Of a DNA stretch of 17,928 nt, positions 8,079 through 15,588 are shown one piece after another. Numbering within the stretch: position 1 is the first letter of the stretch; each line of letters begins with the position of its first letter. Below the pieces are notes generated by a model. It was not told the DNA's origin. It did no database searches and was given only the letters and a program-made list of their open reading frames with translations. Source of the DNA: Streptomyces katrae (GTDB lineage: Bacteria > Actinomycetota > Actinomycetes > Streptomycetales > Streptomycetaceae); NCBI RefSeq assembly GCF_000966975.1, contig NZ_JZWV01000292.1, positions 1 to 17,928 of the forward strand. Direction: 5' to 3'. Made by a program: the position numbers and the translations under genes.

Positions 8079-8093
8079 GTGGAGAGTGAGCAC

Positions 8094-8381
8094 GTGGAAC
8101 CCCGCCGCAACCGCTGGACCTTCCTGACCAACCACGCCCGGGTCCTGATCACCATCGCCCGGGACCCCGGCGTCCGCCTGCGGGACATCGCCGCGGTCTG
8201 CGGCCTGACCGAGCGCACCGTGCAGGCGATCGTCACGGACCTCCAGGCGGACGGGTACCTCACACGCACCCGCGACGGCCGGCGCAACCGGTACGTCATC
8301 GCCCCCGGGGCGCGCTTCCGTCATCCCGCGGAGGCCGACCGCGAGATCGCCGGCGGCGCGGAGCCCCGGGCGACGGCCTGA
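8094..8381 (+). CDS. Small winged helix-turn-helix protein
   Basis: 95 residues starting at GTG 8094, with GGAG 9 bases upstream. Residues about 10-70 form a MarR/Lrp-like winged helix. The first helix is FLTNHARVLITIARDPGVRL. The HTH is RDIAAVCGLTERTVQAIVTD (about 30-49), and the wing is GYLTRTRDGRRNRYVI (54-69). A charged tail of about 25 residues follows. There is no ligand or dimerisation domain, so it resembles the minimal winged-helix proteins common in streptomycetes. It is divergent from the sigma factor gene across a palindrome-containing gap, which suggests a role in controlling that gene or itself (inference). The stop codon lies in the first unit of a short tandem repeat. Confidence 0.85.
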   Translation: MEPRRNRWTFLTNHARVLITIARDPGVRLRDIAAVCGLTERTVQAIVTDLQADGYLTRTRDGRRNRYVIAPGARFRHPAEADREIAGGAEPRATA

Positions 8382-8430
8382 CCCCGGGGCGGCAGGCCTG
8401 ACCCCGGGCGGCCGGCCTGACCCCTGGGCG
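8375..8430. repeat. Three imperfect tandem copies of a ~19-bp unit
   Basis: Units start at 8375, 8395 and 8414, each beginning GGCCTGACCCC. The TGA in the first is the stop codon of the winged-helix gene, so the array looks like a local duplication of that gene's 3' end. Confidence 0.6.
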
Positions 8431-8459
8431 CTCCGCGCCGGCAGGCCGACCGCCCGGGG
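8402..8459. terminator. Long bidirectional stem-loop
   Basis: The 18-base arm at 8402-8419 (CCCCGGGCGG then CCGGCCTG, sharing bases as read in sequence) pairs with 8442-8459 with a single mismatch (8412 against 8449) around a 22-base loop. It lies between two convergent genes, 21 bases past the winged-helix stop and 13 bases past the emfourin-like stop. It is the strongest hairpin in the window, with no T-run on either side. Confidence 0.7.
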
Positions 8460-8471
8460 CCGGGGCCCGCG

Positions 8472-8714
8472 TCAGGCGCCCTCGCCGAGCACGCCGCGGA
8501 TCAACCGCCGCTGGTCCTCGGAGAGGTACGGGTCCTGGAGGTCGACCGCCCGGCCGTCGACGGTGATCCGGTAGTGGTAGCCGTCCGCGGTGGGCGCGAC
8601 GGCCCGCTGCGCCAGTTCCTCCCACTGCGGTGCGTCCCGGCGGCCCGCGGTGTCGAGCGCGCGCTCCTCCTCGCCCCCGGCGAATCCGCCGGAACGGGTC
8701 ACGGTGATCAGCAT
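8472..8714 (-). CDS. Emfourin-like protein (M4 metalloprotease inhibitor family)
   Basis: 80 residues. ATG 8712-8714 has AAGGAAGGA just upstream on the minus strand. The sequence begins MLITVTRSGGFAGG; this opening strand plus SGGFAG is the family hallmark of emfourin, the slow-binding inhibitor of the M4 peptidase protealysin in Serratia. The rest fits as well: a helix WEELAQRAVA (31-40), the pair YHYRITVDGRAVDL (46-59), and a C-terminal helix LSEDQRRLIRGVL. In many bacteria the inhibitor gene lies beside its M4 peptidase. Here there is no peptidase next to it, so the target must be elsewhere or different. It is convergent with the winged-helix gene and divergent from the MscS gene. Assignment is by remembered motif, not by search. 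Confidence 0.75.
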   Translation of the reverse strand: MLITVTRSGGFAGGEEERALDTAGRRDAPQWEELAQRAVAPTADGYHYRITVDGRAVDLQDPYLSEDQRRLIRGVLGEGA

Positions 8715-8987
8715 GGTCCTTCCTTCCTGGTCGGTGGCGCGCCGCCACGGGACCGGCCGGGTCCCGCGCTGCGCGGGCGGTGCGTAGCCCGCCACCGGCG
8801 CGGCTGCCCGCCATCCCCGCCGCCTCCCCCCGAACCGGCCCGGAGCACCCCGGATCGGCCGGAAACCGCCGTCCTATGGCCGAACCGGGAGGGGCGGTGA
8901 CGTACCGGCCGCGGGTTTGCCGGTGGAGCGGGAGGGCACGCGCGGACCCGTTGCGCACCTTCCGCCCCCGACACCCCACGAGGAGCC

Positions 8988-10076
8988 ATGAACGGCGTTC
9001 TGAGACTGCTGATCGTCATAGGCGGCTCGGCCCTGCTCACCTTCGCGGCCGGCCGGCTGGCCGACCTGCTGCTGAGGCGAGCGGACGCCCGCCACCCCGA
9101 GACCCCGCTGTGGAGCCTGCTGCGCCGCTGCGTGCTCCCCCTGCGCCTGCTCCTGCTGGCCGCGCTGCTGCGCGGGTCCTACCGGCAGATCGCGTGGCAG
9201 CCCCTGCGGACGCACGAGGCGGCCGTGGGCCGGACCCTCTCCCTGCTGACGATCGGCGCGGGCGCCTGGTGCGTCGTCCTGATCACCTCGGCGGTGGTGG
9301 AGTCCTCGTACGCCCGCTACGCCGCCGGCACCCGCGACCCGTCCCGGCTCCGCCGCGTCCGTACCCAGGTGACCCTCATCATGAGGATCGTAACCGCCGT
9401 CGTCGCACTGGTCGCGGCAGCCGCGATGCTGCTCACCTTCCCCGACTTCCGGGCCGTCGGCACCTCGGTGCTGGCCTCCGCGGGCATCATCGGCATCGTC
9501 GCGGGCGTGGCCGCCCAGGCCACCCTCGGCAACCTCTTCGCCGGGTTCCAGATCGCCTTCGGCGACCTGGTGCGCATCGGCGACACCGTCGTCGTCGACG
9601 GGGAGTGGGGGGTGGTGGAGGAGGTCACCCTCACCTTCCTCGCCGTACGCACCTGGGACGAGCGCCGGATCACCATGCCCGTCTCCTACTTCACCGGCAA
9701 ACCCTTCGAGAACTGGTCCCGCGGCGGGATCCAGATGACCGGCACGGTGTTCCTGCACTGCGACCACAGCGCCCCCGTCCCGCTGATCCGCGAACGGCTC
9801 AAGGAGATCCTGGACGGCTGCGCGGCGTGGGACGGACGCGGCTGGGACCTCGCGGTCACCGACACCACCCCCACCACCGTCGTCCTGCGGGCCATCGTCA
9901 CCGCCAAGGACCCCGACGACCTGTGGACCGCCCGCTGCACGGTGCGCGAGCAACTCGTCGCCTGGCTCGCCGAGGAGCACCCCTACGCCCTCCCGCGCGT
10001 CGCCACCTCCCTGGCCGCCCCCGTCCCGCACGGCCCGGCGGACTCCGCGCGGACGGCGAGGTTTCACGAGGCGTGA
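8988..10076 (+). CDS. MscS-family mechanosensitive ion channel
   Basis: 362 residues. There are hydrophobic helices at about 5-28, 47-62, 83-105 and 130-150. The pore-lining helix at about 162-190 is Gly/Ala-rich (SAGIIGIVAGVAAQATLGNL). The beta domain starts FGDLVRIGDTVVVDGEWGVV (191-210) and contains RTWDERRITMPVSYF (221-235), the diagnostic MscS pattern. The alpha/beta C-terminal domain runs to about 340. The channel would open on membrane tension and release osmolytes. AGGAG (8981-8985) is only 2 bases from the ATG, unusually close, but no alternative start is better. 55 bases separate it from the WhiB-like gene. Confidence 0.92.
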   Translation: MNGVLRLLIVIGGSALLTFAAGRLADLLLRRADARHPETPLWSLLRRCVLPLRLLLLAALLRGSYRQIAWQPLRTHEAAVGRTLSLLTIGAGAWCVVLITSAVVESSYARYAAGTRDPSRLRRVRTQVTLIMRIVTAVVALVAAAAMLLTFPDFRAVGTSVLASAGIIGIVAGVAAQATLGNLFAGFQIAFGDLVRIGDTVVVDGEWGVVEEVTLTFLAVRTWDERRITMPVSYFTGKPFENWSRGGIQMTGTVFLHCDHSAPVPLIRERLKEILDGCAAWDGRGWDLAVTDTTPTTVVLRAIVTAKDPDDLWTARCTVREQLVAWLAEEHPYALPRVATSLAAPVPHGPADSARTARFHEA

Positions 10077-10131
10077 TGAGGCCAGACGAGGGACGGACGG
10101 GACGCACGTCACACGCGAAAGGAGTCCAACC

Positions 10132-10419
10132 ATGTCGAACGTGTCACGGCTGCCGGGCCGGGCGGAGCACCACTGGGCGTGGCAGGAGCGCGCCGCCTGC
10201 CGCGACCTGGGCCCGGACAGGTTCTTCCACCCGGCGGGGGAGCGCGGTGAGGACCGCGCGGAACGCGACGAGGCGGCCAGGGAGATATGCGCACTGTGCC
10301 CGGTGCAGGTGGAGTGCCTGCGCCACGCCCTGCGCGTACAGGAGCCCTACGGGGTGTGGGGCGGCCTGACCGAGGAGGAGCGGCGTCCCCTGTACGCCGG
10401 GGCGGCGGGGGCGAGGTAG
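10132..10419 (+). CDS. WhiB-like (Wbl) iron-sulfur regulator
   Basis: 95 residues from ATG 10132, with AAAGGAG 8 bases upstream. Four cysteines, C23, C53, C56 and C62, form the C-x29-C-x2-C-x5-C ligand set for a 4Fe-4S cluster. They are followed by the turn GVWGG (74-78) and a basic tail ERRPLY (83-88), the complete Wbl signature. Such proteins bind the principal sigma factor region 4 and act in development or redox response. I cannot say which Wbl paralogue this is. It sits between the MscS channel and a FUSC-type membrane protein gene on the same strand. Confidence 0.95.
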   Translation: MSNVSRLPGRAEHHWAWQERAACRDLGPDRFFHPAGERGEDRAERDEAAREICALCPVQVECLRHALRVQEPYGVWGGLTEEERRPLYAGAAGAR

Positions 10420-10425
10420 CCGGGA

Positions 10426-10456
10426 GACGTCCTGCCGACGCCGTACGGGGGACGTC
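10426..10456. terminator. Dyad between the WhiB-like and FUSC genes
   Basis: GACGTCC (10426-10432) pairs with GGACGTC (10450-10456) around a 17-base loop, starting 7 bases past the WhiB stop. It could be a weak terminator, or a repeated GACGTC-containing binding site, since GACGTCC also recurs directly at 10451-10457. Confidence 0.3.
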
Positions 10457-10497
10457 CGCCGCGTGATCACTGCCGCCGACGGGGAAGAGGCGAAGGT

Positions 10498-11736
10498 ATG
10501 TCCGACCTCGCACGTCCCGACCGTCCCCTCCGTCCCCTCCGCGACCTCCCGCGCCGGCTGCTGGCCAGGCGGCGGGACCCCGTGGTGGTGCAGAGCGTAC
10601 GCTCCACCGGGGCCGCGGTCGTCTCGTACGTGGTCGCGCTGCGGCTCAGCAACGAGCCCGCGCCGCTGACGGCCCCGCTCACCGCGCTGCTCGTCGTCCA
10701 GGTCACCCTCTACTCCACCCTCACCACCGGTGTGCGCCGCGTGAACTCCGTCGTGGCCGGGGTACTGGTGGCGGTCGGGTTCAGCGCGCTCGTGGGCCTG
10801 ACCTGGTGGAGCCTCGGGCTGGTCATCCTGGCCTCGCTGGTCGTCGGACACCTGGTCCGGGTGGACGAGTTCGTCCCCGAGGTGGCGATCAGCGCGATGC
10901 TGGTCCTCGGTGTCACCCGGGTGGCCGACACGGCCTGGGACAGGGTGCTGGAGACGCTGATCGGCGCGGTGGTCGGACTGGCCTTCAATCTCCTGTTCGC
11001 CCCGCCCGTCTGGGTGGAACCCGCCGGCCGGGCGATCGACGACCTCGCCGCCCGTATGGCCGCGCTGATGACCGGCATGGCCGACGAACTCACCGGACGC
11101 ACCACCGTCGCCGAGGCCGCGACCCGGCTGCACGAGGCACGCCGCCTCGACAACGACATCGCGGGCGTGGACGCCGCGCTGCGCCAGGCGGAGGACAGCC
11201 TGCGCCTGAACCCCCGGGTACGGGAGGGGCTGCTGTTCCGGCTGGTCCTGCGCACGGGCCTGGACACCCTGGAGATCTGCGCGGTGGTGCTGCGCGTCTC
11301 GGCCCGGGCGCTCACCGACCTGGCGAAGGCCCGCACGGACGAGCCGCTGTTCTCGCCGCCCGTGACGCGTGCCCTGCAGGACCTGTTCGGGCACATGGCG
11401 CTCGCCGTCCACAGCTTCTCCCGGCTGATCACCGCCCAGGTCACCACCAACGCCGAGGAGCAGGAGGAGCGGCTCACCCGGGAACTGGGCATGGCGCGGG
11501 AGGCCCGCGACCGGCTGGCGCACCTGCTGCTGGAGCAGCTGCGGACCGAGCCGGGGCAGTGGCAGCTGCACGGCGCCCTGCTCGCCGACGTCGACCGGGT
11601 GCTGGACGAACTCGACGTGGACAAACGTTCGCAGCGCCTCATGGAAGAACTGGACCGCCACTCCCGCCTCCGCCACGAGGGCGGCACGCGCCTGAGCCGC
11701 GCCCTGCGCCGGGGCCGCCGGATCAGCGGTCCTTGA
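10498..11736 (+). CDS. FUSC / aromatic acid exporter (ArAE) family membrane protein
   Basis: 412 residues. The N-terminal half has about six hydrophobic helices between residues 37 and 168: GAAVVSYVVALRL, LTALLVVQVTLYSTL, VVAGVLVAVGFSALVGL, LGLVILASLVVGHLV, then AISAMLVLGV and LIGAVVGLAFNLLFAPP. VQVTLYSTLTTGVRRV is typical of the FUSC/ArAE fold. A long, highly charged, mostly helical cytoplasmic domain follows (about 175-412), with coiled-coil-like stretches such as EEQEERLTRELGMAREARDR. Family members export aromatic acids or other small anions; the substrate here is not shown. ATG 10498 follows GGGGAAGAGGCGAAGG. The 3' end overlaps the converging serine hydrolase gene by 14 bases. Confidence 0.87.
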   Translation: MSDLARPDRPLRPLRDLPRRLLARRRDPVVVQSVRSTGAAVVSYVVALRLSNEPAPLTAPLTALLVVQVTLYSTLTTGVRRVNSVVAGVLVAVGFSALVGLTWWSLGLVILASLVVGHLVRVDEFVPEVAISAMLVLGVTRVADTAWDRVLETLIGAVVGLAFNLLFAPPVWVEPAGRAIDDLAARMAALMTGMADELTGRTTVAEAATRLHEARRLDNDIAGVDAALRQAEDSLRLNPRVREGLLFRLVLRTGLDTLEICAVVLRVSARALTDLAKARTDEPLFSPPVTRALQDLFGHMALAVHSFSRLITAQVTTNAEEQEERLTRELGMAREARDRLAHLLLEQLRTEPGQWQLHGALLADVDRVLDELDVDKRSQRLMEELDRHSRLRHEGGTRLSRALRRGRRISGP

Positions 11737-12916
11737 GCAGCGCGCAGGCGAAGTCCTCCTCGACCGTACGCAGCCGGGCGAGGAGGGCGGGCTTGTTGCC
11801 CTTGCTGGTCTGGGTGTTGATGGAGAACGTCAGGGAGCGGGTGCCGTCGGGGGTGGTGGCGGCGAGCTGGGTGTAGCCGGGGAAGTTGCCGGTGTGGCCG
11901 TGGAGCACGCCGCAGCGGGTGCTGTACCGGTAGACCGCCAGCCCGGCGGCGTTGGTGCCCGGTCCCGCCGGCTCGGAGGAGTCACCGGGGCGGAACGTCA
12001 GCTGCTCCTTGCGGGTCGCCTCCGACAGCAGGGCGGGGCCGCCGTACCCGCGGATGAAGGCGCCCAGTTCCCGGGGGGTGGAGACGATGCCGCCGGAGGC
12101 CCAGACCCCGGAGGCACCGATGGCCTCGCTGACGTCCTCGGGTTCGGCGGGCGGGCTGACGTCGTAGCCGTGCAGGAACGGGCGGGGCAGCCGGTACCCC
12201 AGGGGCAGGCTGGTCTCGCGCAGGCCCAGGGGACGGTACACGAGCTCCTCGAGGAGCTCCTCGTAGCGGCGGCCGGTGGCCGCCTCGGCCATGAGGGCGA
12301 CGGCGATGTTGTCGGAGTTGGAGTACTCGTACAGGGTGCCGGGGCGGAACAGCAGCGGCTCGTCCGCGACGAAGCCGAGGAGGGTGCGGGGGTCGAACCG
12401 GTGGCGGGGGTCGGCCTGGAGGATGCGCAGGAACTCGGGGTCGGCGGAGAAGTCCGGCAGGCCGCTGGTGTGCTGGAGGAGCTCGCGCAGGGTCACCGCG
12501 TGCCAGTCGGCGGGCAGGGCCGGCAGCCGTTCGCCGATGGTGTCGTCCAGGGAGAGCCGCCCTCGGTCGACGAGCCGCAGGGCCACGGCGCCGCTGTACG
12601 CCTTCGCGATGCTGGCGACGCGCATGTGGTCGTCGAGGTCCGGGCGCCGGCCGGTGGCGAGGTCGCCGACGCCTGCGGTGTACACCTGCGTCCGCCCGTA
12701 CCGGGTGAGCACGGCGATCGCCCCGGGCGGGCCGTCCTCCTGGGCGACGAGCCGTTCGAGCTGCCGCTGGAGGCGCTCGTCGTGGCCGGGGTGTCCGCCG
12801 GCGCCGGCCGGGCCCGCGCCGGCCGCCTGCGCGGGCGCGAGGAGCGTGCCGAGGGCGGCGGCGGCGAGGGCGGCGGCGGACAGGCCGGTGCGGTGGCGGC
12901 GTACGCGGGTGGGCAC
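11723..12916 (-). CDS. Secreted serine hydrolase, beta-lactamase / D-Ala-D-Ala carboxypeptidase fold
   Basis: 397 residues starting with GTG (12914-12916), with GGGAG about 7 bases upstream. Residues 1-32 form a signal peptide: a basic n-region, a hydrophobic core LSAAALAAAALGTLLAP, then AQAA. The penicillin-binding fold motifs are all present: SIAK (SxxK, 102-105), YSN (198-200) and HTG (341-343, in place of KTG, as in class C-like and DD-peptidase members). QHTSGLPDF (149-157) is the usual family landmark. I infer a periplasmic or extracellular D,D-peptidase, esterase or related amidase; the substrate cannot be read from sequence. The 14-base tail-to-tail overlap with the FUSC gene leaves no room for a terminator. 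Confidence 0.92.
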   Translation of the reverse strand: MPTRVRRHRTGLSAAALAAAALGTLLAPAQAAGAGPAGAGGHPGHDERLQRQLERLVAQEDGPPGAIAVLTRYGRTQVYTAGVGDLATGRRPDLDDHMRVASIAKAYSGAVALRLVDRGRLSLDDTIGERLPALPADWHAVTLRELLQHTSGLPDFSADPEFLRILQADPRHRFDPRTLLGFVADEPLLFRPGTLYEYSNSDNIAVALMAEAATGRRYEELLEELVYRPLGLRETSLPLGYRLPRPFLHGYDVSPPAEPEDVSEAIGASGVWASGGIVSTPRELGAFIRGYGGPALLSEATRKEQLTFRPGDSSEPAGPGTNAAGLAVYRYSTRCGVLHGHTGNFPGYTQLAATTPDGTRSLTFSINTQTSKGNKPALLARLRTVEEDFACALLKDR

Positions 12917-13239
12917 GGGCGTCTCCCGGTGTGGGCGGGTCGGGCCGACGTCCGGAGCGGGGCCGCCGGTACCGCCTGCCTAGCACCCGGGCGGACACGG
13001 CGGTCCCCCACGCGGGGTGCGTCGCGCCCGGGAGCCTCCTGGGGGCGTCCGGCAAGATCATGCCCGGGGCGCCGGGCTTCCCCCCGCGGCAGAGCAGGCC
13101 GAACCCTGGACCACAGCCGGCTCGAACCGCGGGCACCGTCGGCGCCGTCACGGTCCGCTGCGGCCTGCCGGCGGCTCGTCGCGGAACCGGGCGGCGTATG
13201 GGCCGCCCGGGACCGGAGCGGGAGCCGGGAAACGCGGAG
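12917..13239. other. 323-base intergenic region without a gene
   Basis: No open frame here has protein-like content. It contains the hairpin at 13187-13210 near the DUF3887 stop, and must hold the promoter of the serine hydrolase gene. The minus-strand TAGGCA near 12980 is a weak -10 candidate. Nothing else stands out. Confidence 0.6.
13187..13210 (-). terminator. Perfect hairpin after the DUF3887 gene
   Basis: CCGGGCGGC (13187-13195) pairs exactly with GCCGCCCGG (13202-13210) around a 6-base loop, starting 29 bases past the DUF3887 stop. A compact, very stable intrinsic-terminator-like structure without a T-run. Confidence 0.6.
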
Positions 13240-13722
13240 CTAGGAAACCGGCACCCCGGGGCGGAGGAACCACAGCCCGGTCAGCCGGCCGTCCGTGTTG
13301 AACGTGACGCGGAACTCCCCGGGCTGCTTCGCCATCCGGAGCGGCACGCTCACCACCGTCCCCGCCGCCGTCACGGCCTGCCGGGGCTCCCCGTGCGACA
13401 GGTAGCGTCCGAACCCGGCCTGGTACGCCTCCCAGGACTTCCGCAGCACCTCGGGGGAGGCCTGCTGTCGGAGTGCCGTGTCGAACCGGGCCGAGACGGC
13501 GTCGAAGTCACCGCGCACCACCTCGGCGAGGGTGTCGAGGGCGGACCGACCGTACGAGTCGTCCCGGCCGGGCACCGCCACGGCCCCCACCCGGGCGGTG
13601 GCCGGCGGCGCGGCCTCGGCGGACCCCTCCGCGACGACGCACAACGCCGCCGTGGCGACCACCGCGACGGCGACGTGGGCCGCGTGCCGGACGGACGCGC
13701 CGCTGCGCGGGAGCACGGTCAT
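13240..13722 (-). CDS. Secreted DUF3887 domain protein
   Basis: 160 residues. ATG 13720-13722 has AAGGAG 8 bases upstream on the minus strand. A signal peptide covers about 1-38: VRHAAHVAVAVVATAALCVV, then AEAAPP. The mature part has GDFDAVSARFDTALRQQASP (71-90) and EVLRKSWEAYQAGFG (91-105), the pattern of DUF3887, in which a small alpha/beta domain is appended to secreted enzymes or stands alone. The C-terminal strands are VVSVPLRMAKQPGEFRVTFN and GRLTGLWFLRPG. In firmicutes and actinobacteria DUF3887 often precedes alpha/beta hydrolase domains; here no hydrolase is attached. Function unknown. It probably forms its own transcript, ended by the hairpin at 13187-13210. Confidence 0.85.
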   Translation of the reverse strand: MTVLPRSGASVRHAAHVAVAVVATAALCVVAEGSAEAAPPATARVGAVAVPGRDDSYGRSALDTLAEVVRGDFDAVSARFDTALRQQASPEVLRKSWEAYQAGFGRYLSHGEPRQAVTAAGTVVSVPLRMAKQPGEFRVTFNTDGRLTGLWFLRPGVPVS

Positions 13723-13863
13723 GGATCGCTCCTTCCGCCAGAGGAAGGGGGCGGACGGCGCACCGCGCGCACCCGCCACCCCACTTCAGGCTAGGGCGGC
13801 CCCGAACCGCCCGCACATCGGCTCCCGCGCCCCGGGGAACGGCCGCGGCGGACGCGACCTCCC

Positions 13864-14891
13864 TTACGCGCCCCGCGATCGCAGCAGGTAGGCAGCGGTG
13901 CGGGAGACGCTGCGGTCCTCGTCCCGCGAGAGGTCCGCCAGGGCCCCTGCCGCCGTGCCCCCGGGGATGCCGGCGAGTGCCTGCACCAGCCGCAGCCGGC
14001 CCGGCGCCGCGGCCGCGCCGTGAACGAGGCGGCCCCGGAGCCCGGCGGCGATCCGCTCCGCCAGCGCAGGATCACCGGCCAGCGCGCTCAACGCGTCGGC
14101 CGCGTCCACGTCGTTCACCCCCTCGACGACCATGTCGGTGAGCGCCGGGACCGCCCGCGCCACCCCCCGGACCCCCAGCGCCAGGGCCGCCGACCGGCGG
14201 ACCCCGGCGTCCCCGTCCTCCAGGGCCTCCTCCAGCAGGGCGGTCGCCCCGTGCAGGGGGATCTCCGCGAGGGCCCGCACCGCGCGTTCCCGCACCTCGG
14301 GCTCGGCCGACCGCAGCCCCTCCCCGAGCGGCCCGACCGCGGCGCCGCCGGCCCGGGCCAGCGCCCACCGCAGGGCGCCGGCGACAGCGGCGTCCGTCTC
14401 GCCCAACGCGGCCTCGGCCAGGGCCGGCACCGGCGCCGCGCCCCCCTCGGCCACGCACAGGGCCGCACGCTGGCGCTCCCCGGGACTCGGGGACCTGAGC
14501 GCCTGGAGCAGCGCGACGGCCCGCAGCACCTCCTCCCAGCCGGCCGGTTCTCCCAGCCGGCCGGTTCCGCGGCCCCGATCCGTTCGAGCCGGGTCAGGAG
14601 CCGGGACTCGGCGGCGATGCGCTCGCGCACCTGCCGCGCCAGCTCCTCGATCAGCCCGGAGGGCGTGAAGCCGGGATCGTCCAGCGCCCGCGCGACGTCC
14701 CGCAGCCCGAGCCCCAGCGACCGCAGGCTCTCGATGTGGAAGATCCGCCGGACGTCCTCGTCCGCGTACTCCCGGTAGCCCGCCCCGCTGCGGCCGGCCG
14801 GCCGCAGCAGCCCCAGCGACTCGTAGTGCCGCAGCATCCGGGCGCTGACCCCGGAACGCCGCGCCACCTCACCGATCAGCACCCGCTCCAC
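13864..14891 (-). pseudogene. MerR regulator with HEAT-repeat C-terminus, disrupted by a 17-bp tandem duplication
   Basis: The 5' frame begins at GTG 14889-14891; the in-frame GTG at 14882, better spaced from GGAGGGA, is an alternative start. It encodes a MerR DNA-binding domain: LIGEVARRSGVSARMLRHYE (5-24), GLLRPAGRSGAGYREY (27-42), then a dimerisation helix to about 105. At residue 114 an exact 17-bp duplication (14534-14567) shifts the frame, and translation would end at 14115 after a meaningless Arg/Pro-rich tail. The HEAT half continues in another frame to TAA 13864-13866, with repeats such as EVRERAVRALAEIPLHGATA and AGVRRSAALALGVRGVARAV. Removing one copy of the unit gives one 336-residue protein. 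It follows the HEAT gene by 24 bases, so they form an operon. As read, only a MerR domain without its sensor would be made. Confidence 0.85.
14533..14567. repeat. 17-bp perfect tandem repeat, two copies
   Basis: TCCCAGCCGGCCGGTTC at 14534-14550 is repeated exactly at 14551-14567, with one more matching base on the left. It lies inside the MerR-HEAT reading frame at the linker between the two halves and accounts fully for the frameshift (17 is not a multiple of 3). Confidence 0.95.
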
Positions 14892-14915
14892 TCCCTCCGG
14901 CCGGACCCGCCCCGC

Positions 14916-15566
14916 CTACCCTCCGACCATGATCCGCTTCGCTTCCCGGAGGGCCCACTCGAACCCCGCGTCGGGGTCGCGCAGCAGCCGCTCCGTGGCG
15001 ATGGCGTGCTCGCGCACCCCCGGGACCGGATCCGCCGCCGCGGTCCGCAGGACCGGTGCCACCTCCTCGCCCAGGGCGACGAACGCCCGGCTGAGGCTCA
15101 GCCGGGTCTCGAGCCCGCCCCGCCCGAGCTGCGTCGCCAGCACGGCCGCCAGGTCCGGTGCCCCGCCCTCGGGAACGAGGACGACCGCCGCCCGCCAGGC
15201 GCTGCGCGCCACCGTGTCGTCGGCATCGGTCAGCAGCCCGCGGGTGACCGCCGGCCAGGCCCGCCGGTCCCCGATCTTGGACAGCGTGTGCAGGGCCTGA
15301 CTGCGTTCCTGGGCGGACTCCGAGCCCAGCGCCTCCACCAGCTTCGGAACCGTCACCTCGGCCGGCTGGCGGACCAGCGCCCACGTCAGCATGTCCCGGA
15401 CGAAGAACTCGGGCTCGACCGCGCACCGCGCGATCAGAGCGTCGGCGCAACGGGGATCCGCGGCCGTGCCCACCTCCAGCGCCGCCCGCAGCCGCACCGA
15501 CGCACTGCCGTGCTCCAGCCCCTCCAGGGCCCGCACCAGCTCCGCTTCCATCTTCCGCGTGATCAC
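14916..15566 (-). CDS. HEAT-repeat protein
   Basis: 216 residues. The start chosen is GTG 15564-15566 (VITRKMEAELVRALEGLEHG), with GAGGAGG about 8 bases upstream. The longer GTG start at 15605 lies inside the MerR-type operator and has no ribosome site. The protein is a chain of helical repeats: SASVRLRAALEVGTAADPRC, FVRDMLTWALVRQP, TVPKLVEALGSESAQERSQA, HTLSKIGDRRAWPAVTRGLL and so on to the C-terminus. This is typical of HEAT_2 scaffolds that bind proteins or ligands. It is the first gene of the operon with the MerR-HEAT regulator. The pairing of a free HEAT protein with a HEAT-sensing regulator suggests a related ligand or a direct interaction (inference). Confidence 0.85.
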   Translation of the reverse strand: MITRKMEAELVRALEGLEHGSASVRLRAALEVGTAADPRCADALIARCAVEPEFFVRDMLTWALVRQPAEVTVPKLVEALGSESAQERSQALHTLSKIGDRRAWPAVTRGLLTDADDTVARSAWRAAVVLVPEGGAPDLAAVLATQLGRGGLETRLSLSRAFVALGEEVAPVLRTAAADPVPGVREHAIATERLLRDPDAGFEWALREAKRIMVGG

Positions 15567-15588
15567 CGGGACCACCTCCTCGACGGAC

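Noticed and set aside
8763..8777. Hairpin CCCGCG-CTG-CGCGGG upstream of the emfourin-like gene
   Set aside because: Short and of a kind expected by chance at this GC content; position suggests no clear role.
8780..10369. 529-codon plus-strand frame across the MscS gene
   Set aside because: Arg/Pro-rich; the MscS frame has clear helices and motifs.
12242..12259. Perfect 18-bp palindrome GAGCTCCTCGAGGAGCTC
   Set aside because: It lies inside the serine hydrolase gene and results from the codons of YEELLEEL; no reason to see an operator.
14115..14529. Independent HEAT protein restarted at GTG 14529
   Set aside because: The ribosome-like GGGAGGAG directly abuts the GTG and the upstream frame ends 400 bases later, so no translational coupling; the 17-bp duplication explains the split better.
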